From Pseudoips prasinana (Eukaryota; Arthropoda; Insecta; Lepidoptera; Nolidae), in assembly GCA_951640165.1 (NCBI GenBank), contig OX621241.1, positions 16,125,001 to 16,189,000 on the forward strand: DNA of 64,000 nt. The letters run 5' to 3'. Shown here in pieces: positions 22,304-31,700 of this stretch. Every line of letters begins with the position of its first letter. Position 1 is the first letter of the stretch. The position numbers were made by a program, and so were the translations under genes. The notes below the pieces were generated by a model. It saw nothing but the letters and a program-made list of their open reading frames with translations, was not told the origin of the DNA and ran no database searches.

Positions 22304-22850
22304 TGTCACGTTCGGTCTTCGAACCCTAGTTACCAGAACCAGTAACGGTTTTCGGTGCCTTTTGGAACATCACTAGATTTTTTTCTCGATAATACCAGAA
22401 CAAAAGAAAAAGGATAGCTCATGAAAAGGACATACAAAATTCTTCTCAAAAAAAGGAAGAAAGAGAGAAAGAACCCAAATTTGGCACAATTTAGGGGTAG
22501 GTATATAAGCGGAATGTTAAAGCAAATGTTCAAGTGATTTCCAACGCGAGTTAAGAGGAAGAACTAAAGTGGATAATTCAATCAGTGACGGTAAACAGTG
22601 CCAAGTGTACCCTACACAGTGAGAAGTGTGCCGTGTACGTCGGGACTTTAGCTTTGGCAATACTCGTCAAGGGAACTCTGAAGTGCGATACGTGTGAACT
22701 CTAACAAAGAGCAGTCGCCGGGACTCTAAGTACCTACGTGTCTTCGATGAATAGTGGTGAACCAACTGTCACTGTCGACGCCAATAAAAGTTCCTGTGCA
22801 AGCACTAGCTTGTTTTCTAATCCCCTTGGCCCCTGACCCACCGCTCGCCA
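22304..22850 (+). mobile_element. Candidate solo LTR
   Basis: Starts 'tgtcacgttcggtc'. It has a TATA-like 'gtatataagcgg' at 22501 and a polyadenylation signal 'aataaa' at 22783, spaced as the U3-R-U5 parts of an LTR. No gag/pol ORFs follow, so it would be a solo LTR, perhaps of BEL/Pao type judging from the start. The right end and target duplication are uncertain. The alternative is an unrelated promoter. Confidence 0.35.
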
Positions 22851-22954
22851 CTATATGTTTATACATCTGTATTTTGTGTGTAATTACTTTCTAGTATCGT
22901 AATTATAATGGTAAATTAGAATATACCTACAGACCAATAATGTACAATAATATA

Positions 22955-24242
22955 TTAGGTCTTTACCTATGAAATTGCCGTTCTGCAGTACTGGCCATTT
23001 CAAATCAAAATAATTTTTGTTTGGCTAAGAATTCTAATTTCAAATGAATTTTATTTTAAAAACATGGATTCTTTTTTCCAAAAGTAGTCATTTCTTTATT
23101 GATTAGTGTTACATTTTCATCGCATTTCAATCTTTTTCGTCATCATGGATACGTTAAAAATTCGAGTAATTATGGAATATGAGTACCGTCGTGGCAGCAA
23201 CGCGGCACAAGCGGCACGCAACATCAACGACGTTTACGGAGCTAACACTACAAACCAACGCACCACCTGTTATTGGTTTGCTCGCTTCCGTTCTGGAAAT
23301 TTCGACCTGAAAAATGAACCTCGCGGTCGTCCGAAGACTTTGGTCGACAATGACGAATTAAAGGCGGTTGTGGAAGCTGATGATACACAATCTACGGCTG
23401 AATTAGCAGCAGCTTTCGACGTTAGCGTCAAAACAATATTGGTCCATTTGCGTCAAATTGGCAAGGTAAAAAAGCTTGACAAATGGGTGCCCCACGAACT
23501 CAATGATCGCCAGCGCGAAGTACGCGTCGAGACGTGCCTTGCACTGCTCAACAGACACACAAATGAAGGAATTTTGAACCGCATTGTTACCTGCGATGAA
23601 AAATGGATTCTGTTTGATAACCGCAAGCGCTCAGCAAGTTGGTTGGATCCTGGTTCAGCACCTAAACAATGCCCTAAACGAAAACTTACCCCTAGAAAAG
23701 TGATGGTCACTGTTTGGTGGTCTAGCGCCGGTGTGATTCATCACAGCTTCTTACCAAACGGGGTGAGCATTACTGCAGATGTGTACTGTGAAGAACTGAG
23801 CACAATGATGGAGAAGCTGGCGCATCTCCAACCAGCATTGGTCAATCGCTCGTCTCCGCTGCTCCTGCACGACAACGCGCGACCTCATACTGCACAGCAG
23901 ACGGTCTCCAAGTTGCAAGAACTGGGGTTGGAAGCTCTCCGTCATCCGCCCTACTCACCAGACCTTGCGCCTACAGACTACTACTTTTTCCAGAATTTGG
24001 ATAACTTCTTGGCGGGAAAAAAATTCAATACCCGAGAGGCAGTACAAAATGCCTTTGAAGAATTTGTTGCCTCCCGTCCAGCTGATTTCTTTAAGAAGGG
24101 CATCAATAAACTGCCACTGCGATGGCAAAGATGCATTGATTGCATGGGTGATTACTTCGATTAATACAAATAAAAAAATTCATGAAAAAAATTCGTTTAA
24201 ATTTTTTCATACAAAACGGCAATTTCATAGGTAAAGACCTAT
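22955..24242 (+). mobile_element. Mariner (cecropia type), full-length copy 1
   Basis: Inverted termini 'aggtctttacctatgaaatt' (left) and its complement (right, ending 'gtaaagacctat') enclose one transposase gene. TA dinucleotides at 22953-22954 and 24243-24244 fit the mariner target duplication. Length 1288 bp is typical. The second copy at 33881-35167 is nearly identical, so both are recent. Confidence 0.92.
23145..24164 (+). CDS. Mariner transposase, intact
   Basis: A 339-codon enzyme that would bind the element's inverted repeats in the nucleus and move it by cut-and-paste into TA sites. The N-terminal region (about 1-110) is the paired helix-turn-helix DNA-binding part, with GRPK at 61-64 between the two units. 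The linker WVPHEL is at 114-119. The catalytic triad is D151 (CDEKW), D243 (HDNARPH) and D278 (in [11 protein letters not shown]), with 34 residues between the last two, the DD34D signature of mariner. YSPDLAP is at 270-276. No stops or shifts, and the length is usual for the family. ATG at 23145 is chosen over an upstream in-frame GTG at 23106. It may encode an active transposase. Confidence 0.95.
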   Translation: MDTLKIRVIMEYEYRRGSNAAQAARNINDVYGANTTNQRTTCYWFARFRSGNFDLKNEPRGRPKTLVDNDELKAVVEADDTQSTAELAAAFDVSVKTILVHLRQIGKVKKLDKWVPHELNDRQREVRVETCLALLNRHTNEGILNRIVTCDEKWILFDNRKRSASWLDPGSAPKQCPKRKLTPRKVMVTVWWSSAGVIHHSFLPNGVSITADVYCEELSTMMEKLAHLQPALVNRSSPLLLHDNARPHTAQQTVSKLQELGLEALRHPPYSPDLAPTDYYFFQNLDNFLAGKKFNTREAVQNAFEEFVASRPADFFKKGINKLPLRWQRCIDCMGDYFD

Positions 24243-24253
24243 TATTAAAGTTA

Positions 24254-24304
24254 AGTCCTTACCCCAATCACCGGTATAGGTCTACCGGTGCTTGGGGTAA
24301 GGAC
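24254..24304. repeat. Long hairpin next to mariner copy 1
   Basis: 'agtccttaccccaa' and 'ttggggtaaggact' form 14-bp perfect outer arms. Inside, 'caccggta' pairs with 'taccggtg'. The loop is short. It begins 11 bp after the mariner end, outside the element, as it is absent at copy 2. Confidence 0.8.
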
Positions 24305-24895
24305 TATATAACTGTGAAAAGAGTGTAGGTACAACCACAGATATTCAAAATGCTCTAAGGGGTACAACAAAAGCGGCTAAGTACAGTGCCTGCAGGAACT
24401 CTTCTACGTATCGATGAAAATGGCAACTATTCCGCATCAAACTAAAAAAGAATCACGTAATTCGGATTCTAAATCTCCGAGTAATCGGTGTACATACATA
24501 AAAAAAAAAAATACCGGTGAACTTGAGAACCTCCTCCTTTGGAAGTCGGTTAAAAATAGCGTGGCGTAAATTTTGCCATTACAAATTAGAAGGTACCTTC
24601 TAAAATCTCAGGTACATGCAACTCATTGTAATGAAAATATAAATTATCGGTAAAATAATCGTGATACTACGCTAATTAGCTTACAACAAATATCTAGAAT
24701 AAAAAAAAAATAAAGATCTGGAACGTCGAACTCCAAAGCCCAGCGACACTATAACATAATTATATAGGAATGACGTCGTCTTAGCAAAAGTTGTTTAGTC
24801 TGATAGGCATATCCTGTTGACTTACAAAAAATAAAGATCTGGAACGTCTCAAATCGTCACGCGCATCCCGTTGTTTTACCGTCCCCGGGTTCATA

Positions 24896-25133
24896 GGGCC
24901 AGCGCACACAGAGAGGAGCGCAGCAGAGAGGATTTTATTAAGGCACTAGAAAATCAACTTTAAAATTATTTAAATCAAGTGCATTTAGGTTGAAAAATAT
25001 ATGCCCAAGACCGCGCGAGCATTTTATGTCAGGTTCAAGCATAAATGCACTTTATTTAAATAAGGTTAAAGTTGATTTTCTAGTGCCTTAATAAAATCCT
25101 CTCCGCTGCGCTCCTCTCTGTCTGCGCTGGCCC
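24896..25133. mobile_element. MITE with long inverted termini, copy 1
   Basis: Termini 'gggccagcgcacacagagag' and its near-complement at the right end extend over most of each half, including 'aggcactagaaaatcaactt'. The flanks are ATA/TTA. No ORF. The second copy at 51545-51768 shares ends and arms. Three-base TTA targets and GGG-starting ends suggest PIF/Harbinger parentage (inference). Confidence 0.75.
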
Positions 25134-25173
25134 TTAGAATTCGACATCAGACGTTTCAGATCTTAGATTTTGA

Positions 25174-25231
25174 CGGATACTGTTGCTTATGACAGCGACA
25201 ACGGGGTCGCTGTCATAAGCAACAGGATCCG
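25174..25231. repeat. 26-bp inverted repeat with 6-nt loop
   Basis: Arm 25174-25199 and arm 25206-25231 match in 25 of 26 positions. The core 'gttgcttatgacagcgac' is perfect. The loop is 'aacggg'. It lies about 40 bp from the MITE end and is not part of it. Confidence 0.8.
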
Positions 25232-26136
25232 CGTACGAAGTCACGGGCAGATGCTAGTCTAGAATAAAAACAGAACCAACAACTATGTTAGTGAACTTTT
25301 GTCACTTACAGAAGTACCTATCCAAAGAATGTCATAAATCCCGTGATACCCTTAAATTAAACACTAACGACATAATGGTGTTATTACAACTGGCTTGTCT
25401 TGCCATTCTGTCGTTGAACTCGTTCATTAATAAATTATTACCCTTTTCTAACTATTGCAAAACGATTTAATAGAACCTAAAAAATTACTTCAAGTCTGTC
25501 TAGTAATGTTCATTTCACAAAAAGTTTTCGATGTGATCAGAAACAGTAGGTAGGTATATCCGTGTCAGACTAGACCGGTTGGCCCTATTAAATTGTGTTT
25601 CTATCACCACCAACGTAGGAACAAGTAGGTACTGCTAACATAGTATTTGGAAACAACGCTTGGCAACGCGAACCTGATAGCATGTTTGAGTGGTTTGGAC
25701 TTTGGAGTGTGCACTATAGATGGATCTTGTTGCCTCCTGATATAATTTCTGCTTTTGGCGTATCTACCTACTTTAGATTTTTTTTTCTTACTCTATTTTT
25801 CTGATGAAATCATCGCGGGACCCATGACCATAATAAGACGACATTACACCCGGCGCTTGACGAGGCGCGATATTTGTAACCAAGTGCAGTTAGTGCCTTT
25901 AAAAATAGTGCAATAGCATGGATAAGTAATTTATTCTAGAGACAGGAAAATTGCCAATTCGGTATTAATTAAAAATTGTTCACTAGATCTTATTAGCCAT
26001 AGTAACATTTACATTATTAGAAGTTCGAACTGTTGGTAAATTAAGCAGTTTTTTTATCTACCTAGTCCACGACGCCAGCAATAAACAAGATGCACTTACG
26101 CGTTATGCCTTTTCAACCTAATTTGTTTTTATATCT
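25232..26136. other. Intergenic, nothing recognised
   Basis: The 61-codon plus frame at 25285-25470 has no recognised similarity. No RNA or repeat was identified. Confidence 0.45.
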
Positions 26137-27170
26137 TTATTATAGATAAAGGTTCATTTATTTGTATGAAACATGTGTTACATTTTTACATGTGGTGTTA
26201 CAATGATAGTCGTGGTATCAACATGTCCTGCCGAATCAGGCGTACAAATGACTTAAAAAATTTATGTATGTAAAATAGTTTGCCGCAATTTAAAACACAA
26301 TAATTTCACATATTTGGCACAATAGACTTATCTAGTAAAAAACATTCACACTATAGTACCCTTTTTTACTAAGTAATTCTTGAAATTTCTTTTTAAATAA
26401 GTTTATTGTTAGGGTTTTATATGAAAAAGGTATTTTATTGTAGATTTGTGGCGCCATACAGAAAATAGGTCATCGGGTGTGTAACTGCTTTTGGTAGGTC
26501 ATTTATATAAAGAATAAATAGAAGCGGTCCCAGAACACTGCCTTGTGGCACTCCGAACAATACACAACGCTCACCAGAGGTATAGATGATCTCCGTTTTT
26601 GCTTTAAAATCCAATTTTGTAATAGCCGTTATTTGTTTTCTATTAGATAAAAAGGATTCAATAAGTTTTAAAGTGTTACCTCTTATGCCGTAGTAGTCTA
26701 ATTTATCTATTAAGGTTTTGTGATGCACGGAGTCAAAGGCTTCGGTCATATCACAGAAAATTGAACATACAGGTGTAGTTTAATAGACATTTAACATAAC
26801 AGTATGAAGGAAATCGTATATGGCCCTATTTATTGTCATGTTTTGTCTGAAACCTTTTTGTTCACGACACAGTAAATTATTTTTTTCTAGATATTGATTT
26901 ATTTGATTATATATATATTTTTCAAATATTTTGGAAATAACAGATATTAATGCAATAGGCCTATAATTCATCATTAACTCTTTGGAATCTTTTTTATGAA
27001 TAGGTTTTATTATTGAAGTCTTTAAATTTTCTGGGAAAACACCGTTACTTATACACATGTTGAGGATATAGCTTAGATGCTGAGAGATTAAGTTGCTAAC
27101 TGATTTTATTATTTTAGTAGCTATTTTAGTTACTATAGTTTTATTTAAATGTATCGCTTGTCCTGGATTA
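26137..27170 (-). mobile_element. Jockey/CR1-like LINE, internally deleted
   Basis: On the minus strand an RT remnant (27160-26435) is joined directly to the ORF end 'INLFKKKFQELLSKKGYYS' (about 26415-26340). It is followed by a 3' tail with 'caaataaatgaacctttatc' near 26150. About 200 codons between the RT active site and the C-terminus are missing, so it is an internal deletion derivative. It is related to but distinct from the inner LINE at 12.6-14.5 kb. Confidence 0.7.
26435..27160 (-). pseudogene. LINE reverse transcriptase remnant
   Basis: RT blocks in order: NGVFPENLKTSIIKPIHKK, YRPIALISVISKIFEK and QKGFRQNMTINRAIYDFL (27058-26783). Then after one stop comes CDMTEAFDSVHHKTLI with a catalytic D, then YGIRGNTLKLIESFLSNRK and FGVPQGSVLGPLLFILYIND. 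The catalytic FADD box is corrupted to FLYGA at the 3' break, so no activity is expected. Confidence 0.75.
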
Positions 27171-27680
27171 GCTTGTAGTTAATAATTATTTATGAGTTAG
27201 AAAGGCGCCTTATTAAATTTTGAAAATCGACTACTAAATTGATTTTTTTTTATTATTACGTACTTCCACAGACAAGAGTGCGTTCATAACATATTTTTTT
27301 ATATTTGGAGGAATAAACAGGCCAGGTTTATATAATTCTGTACTTAACATGCTGGTATTGTAAATAAATTCTCTGGCTTGTTCTTAATTAGCTTGTGGTT
27401 AATAATTATTTATTAGTTAGTTAAGTCTCCAGATTTAAAAAATGAACCGTAAATTTTTTTTCTTGTTTATTACCACAGACAAGAGTGCGTTCAGGACCTT
27501 TTATTTTTGGAGGAATTAACATAAGTCAGTCGTATGTAGTCCTGCACTGTAAAAGAAATCTCTCGCTTCGATCAAACTCGATCGATTCGATCGACTATCC
27601 TATTTTATTTCCACTGAGAAGAATGCGTTGGCAATGGCCTTTCTTTTCCTTTTTTTCAATTTGGAGGAAGATACATGGAT
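27168..27680. repeat. Tandem repeat of about 207-220 bp, three decaying units
   Basis: 'ttagcttgtagttaataatt' near 27169 recurs 220 bp later with one change. 'cacagacaagagtgcgttc' at about 27267 recurs 207 bp later and, diverged ('cactgagaagaatgcgttgg'), near 27612. 'ttggaggaa' follows each. The frame at 27485-27685 is not considered a gene. Confidence 0.7.
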
Positions 27681-27794
27681 CATAGTTTTATGTATGCGGG
27701 ACCAGTCACATGGAGGGGATATGTTTTTAATAAACTCGCAAACTTCCGAGTAACATAAGGGTACTAACTTGTTGAACTATAGTTTCTTTAAACA

Positions 27795-28323
27795 TTTATT
27801 TATTCACCAAAGGACAATGCAACTTTTATTTGTTACTCATTATGGACTTATTTATTGAGTTTTTAATTTGCACTTACCTTTTTTGAGAGAGTTAATTTTA
27901 AAGCTAGAAGATTTATAGATACATACGAACATTAAAAATAATCGATTTGTGGAGTAATAAAAAACGTGTATAATATTTTTAACTTTTTTAATAGGGATAA
28001 CTTATATAATATGCAAGGGATAGTCCCAAGGATTCCTCTTTAGTGATAAAAGGACAAAACCATTCACAAATGGAGAATCACAATTTATCACCAGCTCAAT
28101 AAATACAGTCAACAGTAAGCATAATCTTAAACAATTTATCTGTAAATGATATTTAGTCATTTTACAACTCTGGATATTAACCGACAAAGTTTCAAAACTA
28201 AAAAGTACGTGTACACGATGCAGTCGGGCACTGTCACGTCACTGCACGGCACTGCTCGGCACTGGCCCCGGGGCCCACTCAGTCAGCTCGCGGCGCCGCG
28301 TGGCGCGCGCGGCGGCGGCGCGG
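27795..28323 (-). other. Inferred 3' UTR of tlk
   Basis: Sequence downstream of the tlk stop on the minus strand. AATAAA signals occur on that strand at 27851-27856 and 27795-27804, giving a plausible 3' UTR of about 470-530 nt. No transcript evidence. Confidence 0.3.
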
Positions 28324-28744
28324 CTAGGACGACGAGCCCGCGCCGAACATGTTGGAGCTGAAGGAGCTGCCGCCCGCGCCCGCGCCCGCCGCCGCGCCCG
28401 CGCCCGCGCCCGAGCCCGCGCCGCGCGACTTGGGCATGGGCGGCTGCAGGTACTCGTGGCGCGCCAGCCCGAACACGTCGATGCGCTCCTCCTTGCGGTA
28501 CGCCAGGCAGGCGCGGATGAAGCTCTTGGCCTCGTTGCTCACGGTGGGCTTGTTGGCGAACTGCACCTCGGTGGCCTTCAGGATCGTGTTCTCCTCAAGG
28601 ATGGTTGCCTGGCTTTGGTTGTGACCGAAAGGCTTCTTGCCGTACAGACACTGGTAGAAGATCACGCCCACGCTCCACACGTCCACCTTGCTACTGATCT
28701 TTGGTGGGTTTTTTCCGACAACGAAACATTCGGGTGGCAAGTAC
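28324..28744 (-). CDS. tlk: tlk terminal coding exon 12
   Basis: Acceptor 'cttccag|GTACTT'. Residues 589-728: [43 protein letters not shown]. Then an Ala/Gly-rich tail in GC-rich DNA, and SFSSNMFG to the TAG at 28324-28326. Confidence 0.96.
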
Positions 28745-31700
28745 CTGGAAGTGACCACGCAATATGTTAGTAAATTGTACTAAGCTAGAAAAATTATGTT
28801 TATCAAGTACGAATATCTGACAATTGGGCACCCTCTATCTGGCAGAATCTTGATGCTCCGATATTTATTTGGCATAATATAATGACAAAATGTTCTGCCA
28901 TAAAGAGGGGCTAAAAATTCACTTCAGATCTATATATATTTATAGAAGATATAGGTAACTACAGTCCTAGAAAACAATTGTTGAGAATCATTCACAGTAT
29001 AAAATAGATACGATTTTTTTTTTTTAAGATTGCTTTTAATTCTTTTTTTTATGACCAAACGTGTTTTTGTTATTTCAAGTGAACTTTGAATAAATAATTT
29101 AAATAAAATATAATATATCTCAACGACAAATCATTAGGCCATCTGAAGGCAGATCAATCTTATGACCGTCAGTCATATTTAAGTGATACATCAAAATGTT
29201 CAAAATATTTACCATATCATATTTCGTGATTTAATTTCCCACAACCAAATCAATAAACCCTCTATGAATTCAATGATCTTATTATTAAGTTCTTATGTCA
29301 ACACCCATGAAACACGTAGATTTCAATAAAAAGTTTGAAGATTTATTAAAGTTCAGACATTTTTAACACGCTTTTATTAGCTTCACTTGTAACTAACTAT
29401 ACATATATGTAAGAAAATCTTAGAATCTTCATTTGACCAACTTCCCGGACTCCGATTAGGATGAAATTTCATACACGCTCTAAGTTCTGATGACGATACA
29501 TGATTAGCTAAGAAACGTCATTACAAATCCAATATGGCGGACGTCCAATATGGCGGACAGGCTATTTAAAAAGCACCCCCATGATGATATGGGTATAAAA
29601 TGACAGGGTTTATTGTTGGGAATACGAAAAAAATAATCACGTAACTTAAATCTTTGTAATTTTAAGTGCGTGCTAAAAGCGTGTTTTTAGTTTTTTAAAC
29701 TATTAATTATTAGTCAAATAAAATAACGAATATTGTAATAATGAATATAAGAACATTGTCAAGGAGTTGTACCTAAACCCTACATTGTTAAACTAAGAAC
29801 ACAAATGCGTAACAGTTTTTCAATCGTCTTAATTCTTACCAATAGGTGCCTGCTCCCTGACTGGTCAAGTCCATTCCGTGGTCGGGGTTATAGTTCTCCT
29901 CGTCCATGACCTTGGAGAGGCCGAAGTCAGTGATCTTGATCTCGCCGCACACGTTGCCCTCGGTGAGCAGTATGTTCCCCGGCTTGAGGTCGTAATGGAT
30001 CACTGGCGGCTTGATCTCATTCAAGTACTTCAGCGCGGACACCACTTGCATCACAATCGAGCGGGCCTCGCGCTCCGGTATAGTCTTATGCTGGAATAGT
30101 TAACGTATAGTTAGAATTTGTTTAAGACCCCAAAACATAGCGATTTCTTTTATGAAAATTTCAATCTGCTCCATCTAATACTTGTCTGATAGTAAGCACT
30201 GATACGAACTAATTACGTAACATAATATAACAAACTAATAAGGTTGCTAATCCGTTGTATACAAGTTGTAACAAAAATAATAGACGTAACTTAAGCAGCT
30301 TAATTTGCCTACGAATCTGAACCATGTGCATATCAACATCAGCATACAAATCACACAAAATAAAATCGATAAGAGGATTTCTGTCATCTGTGTAGCTTTT
30401 TTCCTCCATTATTTGTTACAACTTGTACCTAATAATAATCTTTAGGTTTAGACAGTTGAAACATTTTCATGTAAGAGTCTGCTCAGTATCTCACATGATC
30501 ATGATAGACATAGTGACACCACGCATTCATTTTGTTGTCATTTACAACATGCAATGCGATTCAATAAATAGGGGGACATGTTGTATACTGTTCCATCGTC
30601 AGAGTTAAAGGGACAATTACAACCATATCAGAGACAATTTAAAAGTAATTTCTTAAGTTCTCAGCCTTTAGAGGTTCCGTAGGTTTCTATAAATAATAAT
30701 AATAATATCTAGGGCCAATGTCACACAGATCATCCTAGCCCCAAACTAAGCAAAGCTTGTGCTATGGGTATATACCAGGCGACGATATACATTCTTATAT
30801 AGATAGATAAATACTTATATACATAGAAAACATCCATGACTCAGAACAAATATTCATGCTCATCACACAAATATTTGCACTTACCGGGATTCGAACCCAG
30901 GACCACCAGCTTCGTAGGCAGGAACACTACCAACTAGGCTACGGTGATCGTCTATAAATATCATCAATCTTCTAAAACATGTCACATGTAAGCAATGAAT
31001 AAGACTAACTTGAGATATATTACCTGTTTGAGATAAAAATCGAGATCATGTCCATTACAGTATTCTAGCACTGTGCAAAAGGAATTCCCATCAATTTCAA
31101 ATACGTCGTATAATTTAACAATGCGAGGATGGTCTAAAGCTTTGTGAATGTTGTACTCTCGGAGAGCGTGTCTGAAACAAGGTAACATAAAATAAGATCA
31201 CCATAGTAGTTCATCTAATATAATTACGAAAATGAGTATTTAATAAGACCATAACTATGATTTGCTTCGTTGATGGATATGGGTAGTATAGCATATTAAT
31301 TCATAGATTAAAGTTTTTAACTAAGAAGCAACGGAAAAAAATTAACATTAACAGTGTGGGAGTTGTAATACTTTTAAGATTTTTATTTTAATTTTTTTAT
31401 ATTCTCCGTTCATCCAAATAGAGTTGTTACACCCACAAAATCAAATTAATAGTTAGGATATACCTCTTTTAGCCAAATACTGAGTTTAACCACTAAAGGA
31501 GATTTACGTAAATCTAAATAATTGTGCCAATGACAAGTGCAAATTGATATTTACTATAATACCCCTACGCCATAGATAAAATGTGGTTTCAAACAAGAGA
31601 TATAGCAGGTGGTCGGGCAACAGCGCCACCTCGCACGCCAAGCTGATAATGTGTGATCATTGATATACGAGTATGTATATCAATATGTGTGATAGATAAA

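Noticed and set aside
23106..23144. Upstream GTG start giving a 352-codon mariner transposase (MLHFH...)
   Set aside because: The ATG at 23145 gives the usual [13 protein letters not shown] start and family length. The extension begins with GTG and lies in the 5' UTR.
28300..28770. 156-codon plus-strand frame rich in Arg/Ala
   Set aside because: It is the antisense of the GC-rich tlk terminal exon. All kinase motifs read on the minus strand.
29878..30099. 73-codon plus-strand frame
   Set aside because: Antisense shadow of tlk exon 11.
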